Source: Oscillospiraceae bacterium (GTDB lineage: Bacteria > Bacillota > Clostridia > Oscillospirales > Oscillospiraceae). Taken from it: a stretch of DNA of 41,371 nt. Shown here piece after piece: positions 1-8,119 of this stretch. The stretch covers positions 1-41,371 of the forward strand of contig JAFTGD010000001.1 of the NCBI GenBank assembly GCA_017458065.1, in the 5' to 3' direction. The notes under the pieces are model-generated. The model was not told the DNA's origin and ran no database searches. It was given only the letters and a program-made list of their open reading frames with translations. The position numbers and the translations under genes are program-made. Numbering within the stretch: position 1 is the stretch's first letter; the number at the start of each line of letters is the position of its first letter.

Positions 1-40
1 GCACGTCAAGCGGATGCGCTACCAGCTGCGCCAATCGTCC
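1..40 (-). tRNA. tRNA-Val(GAC), partial copy at the window edge
   Basis: These bases are identical to the 5' part of the complete tRNA-Val(GAC) gene near the right end (39941-39980). On the minus strand they cover the acceptor 5' strand, the D arm and the anticodon. The 3' part lies outside the window, so it cannot be seen whether this copy is intact. Confidence 0.8.
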
Positions 41-89
41 TGGTGGAGATAAGCGGGATCGAACCGCTGACCTCTTGAATGCCATTCAA
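41..89 (-). pseudogene. 3' part of tRNA-Ala(GGC), split at the anticodon stem
   Basis: This segment is identical to 39981-40029. It carries the encoded CCA, acceptor 3' strand, T arm, variable loop, anticodon loop and four of five bases of the 5' anticodon stem. The match stops at base 89, and the rest of the tRNA (5' stem, D arm) is replaced by unrelated AT-rich DNA. Such a half tRNA is what is left at one end of an element that recombined in the anticodon region of tRNA-Ala. Confidence 0.85.
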
Positions 90-538
90 AGCAGAAGCCT
101 ATATTTTTCTGGTATTATACGGAAACAAGTCACTAATAATTAACCACAATTACATTATTTGAGTTTCGAGGATTATCTTACCTTATATATAATAATAACA
201 CTTTTTTGGCCATCGTACAATACTAGATGTGTGTTGCTTCGAATCTGTTCCATGTGAAAAAGATTTGCAGGCGCAGTAAAAATGATTACTGCCCTGTAAG
301 GTTTTATACAGACATGCATTTTGAATAGAAGCCAATTAATTTATTCTGCCAACGAGCATAACAGCACCACCAACGTTGATATTATTTCATTGAATTTACT
401 TTCAACATTTTTCCTTTTCAAGTACTACTATCATTCAGTCCAAGAACCATCCATTAAGTCTCTTTGTTTTCCCTGTGAATGAAATACTTATTGCACTAAA
501 AATCCTCCTTCAGTAGATGAGGTAACTTACCTCATCTA
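90..538. other. AT-rich left-end non-coding region of the island
   Basis: No convincing gene was found on either strand. The stretch is AT-rich and lies between the tRNA-derived repeat and the conjugation genes, where integrase arm sites or transfer-related regulatory DNA would be expected. The only clear structure is the perfect palindrome at 512-540, listed separately. Confidence 0.5.
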
Positions 539-540
539 CT
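512..540. terminator. 14-bp perfect hairpin after the conjugation gene block
   Basis: Arms 512-525 (AGTAGATGAGGTAA) and 527-540 are perfect inverse complements, separated by a single base. The hairpin begins at the last bases of the minus-strand small membrane gene, whose stop is 541-539. It probably ends transcription of that operon, although no long U-run follows; a regulatory palindrome is the alternative. Confidence 0.55.
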
Positions 541-679
541 AAAGTCTGTCAACGTAAGCCTGCAGTCCTTCGTATACAGACATTGGAACAGCAAAGATTA
601 CACAGAACAGAATCAAGAAACTGATTGCCAGCAGAAAGGCAATCAGTTTTTTTAGATTATCATCTTTTAATATGTTCAC
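539..679 (-). CDS. 46-aa single-pass membrane peptide, GTG start
   Basis: The reading frame begins at GTG (679) inside the last codons of the VirB6-like gene and ends at TAG (541-539). It encodes a charged N-terminus (NILKDDNLKK), one hydrophobic helix (about residues 11-30) and a short tail ending in YVDRL. The 20-base overlap with the upstream gene suggests translational coupling. Small membrane proteins of this kind are common next to pilin genes of Gram-positive conjugative elements, but no specific family was recognised. The ribosome site is weak, so the start is uncertain. Confidence 0.5.
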   Translation of the reverse strand: MNILKDDNLKKLIAFLLAISFLILFCVIFAVPMSVYEGLQAYVDRL

Positions 680-1217
680 ATATTTCAACCACTAGCTTGA
701 AAAGGTTCCAGCCAATGATAATCGTCATCAGGAGGCTGATCATGGAAATCGCAAGATCGCCAATTATGGCAAGATCGATTCCCAGCCCGGTTGATCCAGT
801 CAAAATTCCGGCTGAGAATGTTTTCCAGTCAAAGGTTGTAGTTGAAGCATTCGCAGCATCCAGATTTAGAAAACGATCATATGGAATGGATCCCAGATGA
901 ACAATATATTCCAGCACATAGCCGCCCCAATATACAGCCAGAACAGCGAAGAACGTTCTCAGAAGGACCATCATCGGTCGGTCTTTTGCCGTTCCTTCAA
1001 CGGATCCGAACCAGAAAGAGGCCAGTGATTTTCCTGCTATAACTGCAATCATCCCTACAGAAAAGCTTCTCAGAATATCGTATGATATTGCCAGAAGAGG
1101 AAATACATCCAGATATGACGACAGATTCATGCCAAGAGCAGTGAGAAAGGCATTCAGCAGTGCCTCAAGAATGTCTCCAAATGCCGTAGACAAGGACTGA
1201 ATTATTGATGTTAACAT
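660..1217 (-). CDS. VirB6/TrbL-like conjugation membrane protein
   Basis: The 185-aa protein has several hydrophobic segments (about residues 40-65, 80-110, 140-180) and an N-terminal amphipathic stretch. This resembles the polytopic VirB6/TrbL component that forms the inner-membrane channel of type IV secretion systems in Gram-positive conjugative elements. It is shorter than typical VirB6 proteins (about 280 aa or more), so it may be a minimal version or a truncated copy. It lies 21 bp downstream of a pilin-like gene in a minus-strand operon. The remaining transfer genes (VirB4 ATPase, coupling protein, relaxase) are not seen nearby, so the module appears incomplete. Confidence 0.55.
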   Translation of the reverse strand: MLTSIIQSLSTAFGDILEALLNAFLTALGMNLSSYLDVFPLLAISYDILRSFSVGMIAVIAGKSLASFWFGSVEGTAKDRPMMVLLRTFFAVLAVYWGGYVLEYIVHLGSIPYDRFLNLDAANASTTTFDWKTFSAGILTGSTGLGIDLAIIGDLAISMISLLMTIIIGWNLFKLVVEICEHIKR

Positions 1218-1238
1218 GCGCTACAATCTCCTCCTTGC

Positions 1239-1577
1239 TCAGCCAGTGCCCAAGTGCCCCGGAGACCATGCCGAACCTGAGGCAAGACTCTGTCCCATGC
1301 GAATAGCATACGGAAGAAGAAAGACCGCTGCTGTCGCCGCCAGAATCAGAAAAATCCTTGTTTTTGCTTTCGTGGCAGTCTGTTCATTCCCATAAGCGAG
1401 TTCAATCCCGCTGAAAGCAACTCCAAGTGCTCCGCCGCAAAGTGCCAGTCTCTGAATAATACTGCCGGCTTCCGAAAGATCATTTCCGAAACCATCTGCG
1501 TAAACTACTTGCGATTCTGAAAAGATGATTATTATGGCAAGGATCAGAATCATCGAGGGCAACGTGTTTTTTCTCAT
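1239..1577 (-). CDS. TrbC/VirB2-like pilin-type protein
   Basis: The start chosen is the ATG at 1577 (MRKNTLPSM), which gives 112 aa: a signal peptide (about residues 1-26, ending near VVYA) followed by two hydrophobic helices around residues 40-60 and 75-90. This is the usual layout of VirB2/TrbC pilin-like subunits. It is the middle gene of the conjugation operon, 22 bp upstream of the VirB6-like gene. The longer frame to 1676 has no ribosome site and an implausible N-terminus. Confidence 0.55.
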   Translation of the reverse strand: MRKNTLPSMILILAIIIIFSESQVVYADGFGNDLSEAGSIIQRLALCGGALGVAFSGIELAYGNEQTATKAKTRIFLILAATAAVFLLPYAIRMGQSLASGSAWSPGHLGTG

Positions 1578-1682
1578 CTTATTATCTTTAGAATTGGTAG
1601 AGTTCAACTTGATTCTTTTCTCCTTATAGCGGGAAGCACCCGCCTTACGAGTGAAGGTGGGTGCTCCATGCTCCAATTGATC

Positions 1683-2078
1683 TTAACCGCCAAAATTCCA
1701 TGATGCCTGCGTAAACCAGCCTCGGACTGCGCTGACAATGGCGGGGGCCATCAGGACAACTGCAATCGCAATGACAATTTTGATTGCTGCTGATTTTGCT
1801 TCCTCCGCAGCCCGTTGACCGCCCCAGATGATCTTGATAACCTGGAGAGCAAGAGCTGCTGCGGCAATCGGTGCCACAACTCCGATCAGGATCCTCCATA
1901 TCTGCTCAGTTCCCTGGGTAATCCCACTGATAATACTCTGTGACTCTCCTGCAGCAAAAGCTGGTACAGAAGTCACAAAAGCACTGTATAAGCCGGTCAT
2001 GACAGCACAAATCTCTCTGTTCTTACACCTCAGACCTGTATTATTTTCAGAAGTCCGAATCGCTCCGGCCATCTCCAT
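1683..2078 (-). CDS. TrbC/VirB2-like pilin-type protein, first gene of the transfer block
   Basis: The start at 2078 is set by AAGGAGG five bases upstream. The 131-aa product has a hydrophobic segment around residues 25-43 ending at FAAG, a probable signal cleavage site. A second helix lies near residues 60-80 and a third near 95-112, separated by the basic loop WGGQRAAEEAK. This is the TrbC/VirB2 pattern. Two different pilin-like genes in tandem are typical of Firmicute conjugative elements. Upstream DNA (2080-2157) carries no other transfer gene, so the operon has lost its front part. Confidence 0.6.
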   Translation of the reverse strand: MEMAGAIRTSENNTGLRCKNREICAVMTGLYSAFVTSVPAFAAGESQSIISGITQGTEQIWRILIGVVAPIAAAALALQVIKIIWGGQRAAEEAKSAAIKIVIAIAVVLMAPAIVSAVRGWFTQASWNFGG

Positions 2079-2157
2079 TTCTTCCTCCTTCCCGTTCAGC
2101 TTAATGCTGAATCCGATTCTTTCAAAATTATATGCAGCATTTTTATATCTGTCAATT

Positions 2158-2379
2158 TTACGGCTGCACATAGAAAAAAGGCGCTGTCTTAAAGGAAGGC
2201 GCTGAGATTGCTCTTTTACCGCGCTTCGGTGGAAGATGATTGGCGTCCCGGTACATTCTCATATAGTTCCGGGCGGTCTGTTCGCCGATGCCATATTGTT
2301 CGGCGGCTTCATAACGGCTCAATTCGCCGTCGTAAATCTGCCGGCCAATGTCCAGCCGTTCTTCCGGAGTGTACTTCAT
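2158..2379 (-). pseudogene. IS3-type transposase OrfA (helix-turn-helix) remnant
   Basis: AGGAGG lies seven bases before ATG at 2379. The 73-aa frame starts with a helix-turn-helix (MKYTPEERLDIGRQIYDGE, then SRYEAAEQYGIGEQTARNY), typical of IS3-family OrfA proteins. No OrfB with a DDE domain follows. The C-terminus runs into an IS1182-like end (2180-2194) and continues to TAG in unrelated sequence, so this is a truncated remnant. Confidence 0.6.
2180..2194. repeat. Solo IS1182-like terminal repeat
   Basis: The sequence GGCGCTGTCTTAAAG closely matches the terminal repeats of the two IS1182-like elements in this window (GGYGYTGTCTCAAAA at 15215 and 34550). No transposase belonging to it is visible, so it looks like an end left by an earlier insertion. 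Confidence 0.45.
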
Positions 2380-2489
2380 GGCAAGCCTCCTGTTCTTGTC
2401 TGGGAGCCTTTGTACAGTGACGTGTTCTTGCTTGTCCTCCAGTATACCATCATCTGTACAAAAAATACCCCTTCGTGTCCAATAAAAGC

Positions 2490-2831
2490 TTACCACTGCA
2501 GATACTTGGCTACCCTTTTCCCCGTTTCTTTTTCAACAACGTATAGGGTACTGGAATAGTTTTCGTGTTGCTCGTACTCATACCAGTAACGGTCATAATC
2601 TTTGAAGATGGAAATCGGCGCGTCAATCAGCATTGTAAACGGCTCGTATCCACTTCGTTGTTTGCCGCCGTATGCCCAACACAGAAGCAGCCCGAAAAAA
2701 GATCCACATTCCAAGTCCGGGCCATGGACGAACTCGTCCTCGACATAGAACTCAAACACGTTTTCATCAAATTCGCCGGAGCCCTCAAAGCTATATACCG
2801 TATTGGGATTACCTCCATGCTCCAGTACTGC
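2490..2831 (-). pseudogene. Hypothetical protein, 5'-truncated
   Basis: The open frame runs from after a TGA (2834-2832) to the stop at 2490. It gives about 113 aa rich in aromatic and acidic residues (DAPISIFKDYDRYWYEYEQ and similar). The first ATG at 2759 would leave out 24 in-frame codons of similar character. The real start is probably lost, because an unrelated plus-strand fragment begins at 2861. No family was recognised. Confidence 0.4.
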
Positions 2832-2860
2832 TCATATTTCTTCTTTGGAGAGAGAAGAAC

Positions 2861-2984
2861 ATGACTGAACAAGAAAAGCGGCTACATCGCTGTTGTTTCA
2901 CGGGCCACAGACCACAGAAACTCCGGCGCTCTGAGATGGAAATCAAGGCTGATCTGGAGAGGGCTATCAAGCAGGTCATGCGAG
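2861..2984 (+). pseudogene. SLOG/DUF1273-like protein, N-terminal fragment
   Basis: The frame starts MTEQEKRLHRCCFTGHRPQK and continues through EIKADLERAIKQ. This is the beginning of DUF1273-type nucleotide-binding (SLOG/DprA-like) proteins found in mobile elements (CFTGHRPxKL). The similarity stops after about 41 codons, where sequence from another element begins. Confidence 0.55.
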
Positions 2985-3055
2985 TACGGTTTTTACCGTA
3001 TAATAGTAAAAATGGCAGCAACGCGCCGCCGCAAAAAAGCATCACGGCCAGGGCA

Positions 3056-3365
3056 TCATGCTGCTCTGACCGTGATTGTGATTTCACCCCTGAAAACAAA
3101 CTCAACGCATCCGTTCCTCCGAATGATCACCCGAGAGACCAGAAGGTTCCATGCCTGCTCATCCCAATCCTCAAGGCTTTGAGGCTGCCCGTCAAGCGCG
3201 GACAGAAATCGGCGGATACCCTTGCCCCTGGTGAGGTGATCTTCTCGTTCAGCTTTCAGCCGGGCAATTTTCTCATCCGCTTTTTTGTATCGCTCGTTCA
3301 GCATTGCGGCACGAGCATCGAAGCTCAACAGCAAAGGGACGCAGGCCGGGGGCTGATATTCGGCG
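3056..3365 (-). pseudogene. Large serine recombinase, C-terminal fragment
   Basis: The frame encodes a coiled-coil stretch (ERYKKADEKIARLKAERED), then LEDWDEQAWNLLVSRVIIRR and FVFRGEITITV. This resembles the coiled coil and last segment of large serine recombinases (TnpX/TndX type), where a phrase like DEWDExLW..V..V is followed by a FxFRNG-type strand. The catalytic resolvase domain is absent. The fragment abuts the phosphorylase gene within a few bases, which marks a recombination junction. Confidence 0.6.
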
Positions 3366-3372
3366 GCAGAGG

Positions 3373-5634
3373 TCAGCGGGCGCTGCCCACCTGCCAGATG
3401 TCGCGGTCGTAGTCGGCGATGGTGCGGTCGGAGGAGAAATAGCCTGCCATGGCGATGTTCACGAGGGTCTTCCTCGCCCAGGCGGCTTCATCCCCGAGGT
3501 CGGCGAGCATCCGGGCCTTGGTGGCGCAGTAGTCCGCGAAGTCCGGGAAGGTCATGAACCAGTCCTTATTCTGTAGCTCCGCGTGCAGGCGCTCCAGCCG
3601 GGCGGCGTCGCCCATGGTGCGCATCTCATCGCAGACGAGGAAGTCAAGCGCCGCCTTGAGGCGCGGATCGGCCTCGAGGTACGCGGCGGGATCGTAGTCG
3701 CCCCGGGCGTAGCTGTTGATGACCGCCTCGGAGGACAGGCCGAAGGTATAGATGTTCTCCAGGCCGACCAGCTCGGCGATTTCCACGTTCGCGCCGTCCA
3801 GGGTGCCCATGGTCACCGCGCCGTTCAGCATGAACTTCATGTTGCCCGTGCCGCTGGCTTCCTTGGACGCCAGGGAGATCTGCTCCGAGATGTCGCAGGC
3901 GGGGATCAGCTTCTCCGCGGCGGACACGTTGTAGTTCTCCACCATGGCGATGCGCAGATGCCGCCGGGCCGCCGGGTCTGCGTCGATCACATCGGACAGG
4001 CACAGTATGGCGTGGATGATGTCCTTGGCGATGGTATAGGCCGGGGCTGCTTTCGCGCCGAAGATCACCGTCACCGGGCGCTCAGGGAGGATGCCCGCGC
4101 GGATGTCCAGCAGCGTGCGCACGCACCACAGCAGGTTCAGCTGCTGGCGCTTGTACTCGTGGAGGCGCTTCGACTGCACATCGAACACGCTGTCAGGGTC
4201 GATGACGGTACCCTGGTGCCCCCGCAGCCAATCGGCGAAGCGCCGCTTGTTGGCCCGCTTGATCTCGGCGAGGGAGGTGAGCAGCGCCGCATCGTCGATG
4301 TGCGCGAGCAGCTTCTCCAGCTCAGCGCTGTCCCTGCGCCAGCCCGCGCCGATGGCGTCGTCGATCCGGGCCGCCAGGGCGGGATTGCAGCTCATCAGCC
4401 AGCGGCGGAAGGTGATGCCGTTGGTCTTGTTGTTGAACTTCTCCGGATAGATGGCGTAGAAGGGCGCGAGCTCCGAGTTCTTCAGGATCTCCGTGTGCAG
4501 CTTCGCCACGCCATTGACGGAGTGGGTGAAGTGGATGTCCAGGTTCGCCATGCGAACGTTCCCCTGTTCGTCGATGATCTGCACGAAGGGATCGTCGTAC
4601 TTGGCGCGCACCCGGGCGTCCAGCCGGTCGATGACGGGCATCAGCTGGGGCGCGACCTTCTCCAGATATGCCCGCGGCCACTTCTCCAGCGCCTCGGCCA
4701 GGATGGTGTGGTTGGTGTAGGCGCACACGCTTCTCACGATGGATACAGCCTCGTCTTCACCGATGCCCCGTTCCTGGAGCAGACGGATCAGCTCCGGGAT
4801 GACTAGCGTGGGGTGGGTGTCGTTGATCTGGATGGCGGCGTAGTCGGCGAGGTCGTGCAGGTCGCTGCCCCGCGCGACGCACTCATCCAGGATCAGGCGC
4901 GCGGCGTTGGCCACCATGAAGTACTCCTGGTACACGCGCAGCAGGCGCCCCTGCTCGGTGCTGTCGTCGGGGTACAGGAACAGGGTGAGGCCGCGGGCGA
5001 CATCCCTTGCGTCGAAGCCGATGCCGGACTTGATCAGCCGCTCGTCCGCGGTGTCCACGTCGAAGAGGCGCAGCCTGCCGCACTTGCCTTGGTAGCCGGT
5101 GACGTCGATCTCGTACAGGGTGGAGCGGGCGGTGAAATCGCCGAAGGGGATGTCATAGTGAACGTCTGTGCGGCGCATCCAGCTCTCCTGGCCCCATTTG
5201 AGCCAATGGTCCGGGGCCTCGGTCTGCTGGCGGTCCACAAAGCTCTGGCGGAACAGCCCACAGTGGTAGGCGAGCCCCAGGCCGTCCGCGGGCAGGCCCA
5301 GCGTGGCGAGGCTGTCCAGGAAGCAGGCCGCCAGCCGCCCCAGGCCGCCGTTGCCCAGGGAGGGCTCCAGCTCGAACTCCTCCAGTTCGGACAAGGCGAT
5401 GCCCTCCGCCGCCAGTTCATCCCGGACCTCCCCGTACAAGCCCAGGTTGATCAGGTTGTTGCTCAGCAGCTTGCCGATCAGGAACTCGGCGGAGATGTAG
5501 TAGACCTTCTTCCTACCCTCGTTGTATCCCCGCGCCTTCGCGGCGTCGGCGACATACCGCAGCAGGGCGTTGAACAGCTCGAGCCTGGTGCAGTCCGTGA
5601 ACTTCCTGTTTTCTGTGTAATCTCTCAGCTTCAT
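3373..5634 (-). CDS. glgP: Glycogen/maltodextrin phosphorylase (GT35)
   Basis: This PLP-dependent enzyme releases glucose-1-phosphate from alpha-1,4-glucans. The 753-aa protein is close to the normal bacterial length (750-830). It shows the family core: EPSLGNGGLGRLAACFLDS near residue 110, FTHSVNGVAKLH, YPEKFNNKTNGITFRRWL, VQSKRLHEYKRQ, and the PLP-lysine region EASGTGNMKFMLNGAVTMG. The ATG at 5634 is chosen because GGAGGG lies seven bases upstream. It is GC-rich, unlike the surrounding fragments, and divergent from an AraC regulator. It probably works with the alpha-amylase and ABC importer at 9875-15174. Its 3' end touches a recombinase fragment. Confidence 0.95.
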   Translation of the reverse strand: MKLRDYTENRKFTDCTRLELFNALLRYVADAAKARGYNEGRKKVYYISAEFLIGKLLSNNLINLGLYGEVRDELAAEGIALSELEEFELEPSLGNGGLGRLAACFLDSLATLGLPADGLGLAYHCGLFRQSFVDRQQTEAPDHWLKWGQESWMRRTDVHYDIPFGDFTARSTLYEIDVTGYQGKCGRLRLFDVDTADERLIKSGIGFDARDVARGLTLFLYPDDSTEQGRLLRVYQEYFMVANAARLILDECVARGSDLHDLADYAAIQINDTHPTLVIPELIRLLQERGIGEDEAVSIVRSVCAYTNHTILAEALEKWPRAYLEKVAPQLMPVIDRLDARVRAKYDDPFVQIIDEQGNVRMANLDIHFTHSVNGVAKLHTEILKNSELAPFYAIYPEKFNNKTNGITFRRWLMSCNPALAARIDDAIGAGWRRDSAELEKLLAHIDDAALLTSLAEIKRANKRRFADWLRGHQGTVIDPDSVFDVQSKRLHEYKRQQLNLLWCVRTLLDIRAGILPERPVTVIFGAKAAPAYTIAKDIIHAILCLSDVIDADPAARRHLRIAMVENYNVSAAEKLIPACDISEQISLASKEASGTGNMKFMLNGAVTMGTLDGANVEIAELVGLENIYTFGLSSEAVINSYARGDYDPAAYLEADPRLKAALDFLVCDEMRTMGDAARLERLHAELQNKDWFMTFPDFADYCATKARMLADLGDEAAWARKTLVNIAMAGYFSSDRTIADYDRDIWQVGSAR

Positions 5635-5673
5635 GGTCGTGCCCTCCATGGTCTTGTTTCGATGACTCTGGCA

Positions 5674-5729
5674 TTATAATCTGTTTTTTGAAAAAATGCT
5701 TGCAGCTTACGCTCACAATGTTGTATAAT
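5674..5729. promoter_or_regulatory. Divergent promoters between glgP and the AraC gene
   Basis: On the plus strand, TTGCAG (5700-5705) and TATAAT (5724-5729) are 18 bp apart and lie 28 bp before the AraC start. On the minus strand a TATAAT at 5679-5674 could serve glgP, with no convincing -35. The close back-to-back arrangement fits shared control by the AraC protein. Confidence 0.55.
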
Positions 5730-5757
5730 TCTATCATCATCTGCCGCGTGGGGAGGG

Positions 5758-6678
5758 ATGGACGTGGAGCTGGAGGAATACACGCAGTACCAGGAGACCA
5801 AGCTGCACGAAAAGCCGGGTTTTGCCTACGAGACCTACCTGTGCACGATCCCGCTGGACTTCGACCGTGTGAACCTGCACTGGCACGACCAGATGGAAGT
5901 GATCTACATCAAGAAGGGCCGGGGCACGGTGTCGGTGAATCTGGAGAGCTACCCGGTGGAGGCGGGCTGCATCGTGCCGGTGCTGCCGGGGGAGCTGCAC
6001 GCCATCGACGGCGCCCCCGACGGGCCCATGGAGTATGAGAACATCATCTTCTCCCTGTCCATACTGGACAGCACCGAGACGGACGACTGGTGCCGCCACC
6101 ACGTGATCCAGACCCTCAGGCAGGGCACGCTGCTGTTCGACCGGCCCATCCGCCCGGGCACCGCCTTCCACGACGCGGCCGCCGCGGCCCTCGATGCCGC
6201 CGACCGGGCCTGCGAGGCGCGGCCGCAGGGCTTCGCGCTGGTGGTGAAGAGCCAGCTCTTCATGTTCCTGCACGCGCTGTACTGCAACCGGCACACCGGC
6301 CTCGTGCGGCCGTTGGTGGAGGAGGCCGAATGGCTCAAGGGCGTGATCGCTTATGTGAAGGCCCACTATGCCGAACGCATCACGGTGGCGGACGCGGCGG
6401 CGGTGTCGGGCTACAGCCCCAGCCACTTCATGCGCATCTTCCGCCAGGAGGCGGGTCAGACCTTCGTGGACTTCCTCACCGACTACCGGCTCTCGGCGGC
6501 GGTGTATTATTTGAAGGAGACCCGGGACGAGATCGGCGTGGTGGCGGAGAATTGCGGCTTTGCCAACCTGTCCTATTTCATACGCCGCTTCAATCGGAAG
6601 TACGGCGCGTCCCCCGGACGATACCGCAAGCTGAGTCGGCTGGGGGAGAATGAAGCCATCGCGGCGGGGAAGGAATGA
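5758..6678 (+). CDS. AraC-family transcriptional regulator
   Basis: The 306-aa protein has an N-terminal cupin sensor domain (about residues 25-110; HWHDQMEVIYIKKGRGTVSV, with the metal- or ligand-type HWH). Its C-terminal double helix-turn-helix of the AraC/XylS family starts near residue 200, with ITVADAAAVSGYSPSHFMRI, CGFANLSYFIRRFNRKYG and SPGRYRK. It is divergent from glgP and overlaps the start of a GH42 beta-galactosidase fragment, so it probably controlled glycoside use. A GTG at 5764 has a better-placed GGGAGG and is an alternative start. Confidence 0.9.
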   Translation: MDVELEEYTQYQETKLHEKPGFAYETYLCTIPLDFDRVNLHWHDQMEVIYIKKGRGTVSVNLESYPVEAGCIVPVLPGELHAIDGAPDGPMEYENIIFSLSILDSTETDDWCRHHVIQTLRQGTLLFDRPIRPGTAFHDAAAAALDAADRACEARPQGFALVVKSQLFMFLHALYCNRHTGLVRPLVEEAEWLKGVIAYVKAHYAERITVADAAAVSGYSPSHFMRIFRQEAGQTFVDFLTDYRLSAAVYYLKETRDEIGVVAENCGFANLSYFIRRFNRKYGASPGRYRKLSRLGENEAIAAGKE

Positions 6679-6842
6679 AAATGGCGGAACTGAAGCTGCC
6701 CTTCATCGGGCATGGCGGCGACTACAATCCGGATCAGTGGCGGGACCGGCCGGACATTCTGGCGGAGGACATCCGGCTGATGAAGCTGGCCAGGTGCAAT
6801 CTGATGAGCGTGGGCATATTTGCCTGGGCCACGCTGGAGCAC
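6675..6842 (+). pseudogene. GH42 beta-galactosidase, N-terminal fragment
   Basis: The start overlaps the AraC stop (ATGA), so the two were once translationally coupled. The first 56 codons contain GHGGDYNPDQW and MKLARCNLMSVGIFAWATLE, the classic N-terminus of family 42 beta-galactosidases (YNPEQW...FSWA.LEP). The similarity stops right after WATLE near 6842, and the enzyme's remaining ~600 residues are missing. The frame runs on into unrelated sequence, so no functional enzyme is made. Confidence 0.8.
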
Positions 6843-6994
6843 TTCCAACGCACACGCGGTGTTCTGCGTCTAATGGCTGCGGTCATCCATGAGCTTTGGA
6901 TGGCCAACGATGCCAGTGCTATGATTATGCCCGGTTCTTTCCCGCTGGATATTCCAACCGTAAAGGACGAACTGGTACGGTATCTGCCGGAAAC
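6843..6994 (+). other. Unassigned fragment between GH42 and AarF remnants
   Basis: The plus frame continues open and encodes MAAVIHELWMANDASAMIMP followed by GSFPLDIPTVKDELVRYLPE. This looks like real protein sequence rather than a shadow frame, but no family was recognised. It is bounded on both sides by other truncated genes. Confidence 0.3.
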
Positions 6995-7291
6995 ATCATG
7001 TCCAGCCGGGTTGATCTTCTGCCTGTCGGGTATTGCAGGGAGCTGGCAAAGCTGCGTGATAGCGTAAAGCCTCTGGACCCGGCTGTGGCCAAAGCCGTCA
7101 TCGAGCAGGAAACCGGCAAAAAAATCGACGAAATCTATTCTGAGTTTCGGGATGAACCACTGGGATCCGCATCTATCGCTCAGGTCCATTATGGTGTCCT
7201 CAAGGATGGTACCCGAGTCGTTACCAAGATACAGCGCCCTTTGATCGCCGACATGATGCGAAAAGACTTCGTGCTTCTCAACAAGCTTCCG
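6995..7291 (+). pseudogene. AarF/UbiB (ABC1 kinase-like) fragment
   Basis: The frame shows IMSSRVDLLPVGYCRELAKL near its beginning, then EPLGSASIAQVHYGVLKDGT and VVTKIQRP. These are the KxGQ-like loop region and the Ala-rich nucleotide loop (SASIAQVH) that define the ABC1/UbiB/AarF kinase-like family. About 100 residues remain of the ~550 of a full protein. Both the N-terminus and the catalytic C-terminal lobe are absent. Confidence 0.8.
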
Positions 7292-7302
7292 TTACAGAAG
7301 AA

Positions 7303-7923
7303 GTGTGCAGAAGAATACGCACACTTGGTGTTGGCGCGGAGGTCGCTATCTCACAGATTGTGCGGGACATCTATCTTGAAAAAGGATATGAGTTCAAACA
7401 TGCAGATGGCCGGCACGGATGGGTCTGGACCCGAGATGGCTGCGAAACGTATTCCCTACAGGATAGTGATCAGTTCATAGTCCTTGATCAGGTTATCAAA
7501 GAACTAAGTAAAGAGTTCAGGTTTGATTTTACTAAGTATAAAGGTCTAACTGTCGGGCTCCCATACAACATTCCATTCATTGTAAGAGCAAAGAAAACAG
7601 CTAATGATCCGTTCCTTGAGGGAGTTATAGCCGGTATTTTGAATGGAAGACGAGACATTTACAATCCCACAGTCTTCTATGGAGATGCATTTGAAATAGA
7701 AGATATTATTTCTATGCTGACCGAGAAGTATCAAGTTATGTACCCACAGCGAAACATTGTACAAATCACCGGCGAGGAGTTTACTCACATATTGATTCTC
7801 TGCATTAAAGACGGTACTCATCTTGATTTCAGGAAGCAATTTGATAACACTGATTTTCTCGTTTTTGAGAATGTGCAAGAAATTGCCGGAAAGAATGCTA
7901 CAATGCAGCGTCGCCATCTGTAA
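7303..7923 (+). pseudogene. DnaA-like AAA+ domain fragment lacking Walker A
   Basis: Residues about 115-200 align by eye with DnaA domain III. IYNPTVFYGD sits where DnaA has YNPLFIYGG, then RNIVQITGEEFTHILILCIK matches the V(Y)xTSEEFTN.F segment, then FRKQFDNTDFLVFENVQEIA matches FR.RY...DVLLIDDIQFLAG. The Walker A loop GGVGLGKTH is replaced by GDAFEIEDI, and the Walker B acidic pair IDD is FEN. The frame ends right after GKNATMQ at a junction with the next gene. It is probably a truncated, ATPase-dead relative used by mobile elements. The N-terminal 100 residues are unrecognised. Confidence 0.55.
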
Positions 7924-8110
7924 CTTCACTTGACCGGGCTTTTATCTGAACTTCGATAAAAGTACCATTTTCCTTTTTGATTACACAATCCACACCGTGG
8001 TCATCAACAAGTGGAAGGTAGACATCCAGCCCTTCCATGAGCATCTTTCCAACAAGATTGTACTCCATCCGCTTTCCAAAACCAGCGGAGTGTCTAAAAG
8101 ATATACCCAT
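7898..8110 (-). pseudogene. PD-(D/E)XK nuclease-like protein, C-truncated
   Basis: The start at 8110 follows GAGGAAAT. The 70-aa frame reads GFGKRMEYNLVGKMLMEGLD, then DDHGVDCVIKKENGTFIEVQ and IKARSS. A GVD followed about 12 residues later by E-V-Q-I-K is the D...ExK core of restriction-endonuclease-fold proteins (DUF4365 and relatives). The similarity ends at the junction near 7910, where it meets the DnaA-like fragment in the opposite orientation. Confidence 0.5.
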
Positions 8111-8119
8111 GCTATTTCC

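Larger units (their letters stand above)
1..89. repeat. Left copy of 89-bp direct repeat (attL-like)
   Basis: Bases 1-89 are identical to 39941-40029; the two copies diverge at base 90/40030. The repeat may extend leftwards beyond the window. Position, tRNA content and the integrase beside the other copy identify it as a probable attachment site. The distance between copies is 39,940 bp. Confidence 0.85.

Noticed and set aside
3583-5679. Two long plus-strand frames opposite the phosphorylase
   Set aside because: Antisense shadows of glgP; composition is typical of reverse GC-rich codons and no ribosome sites are present.
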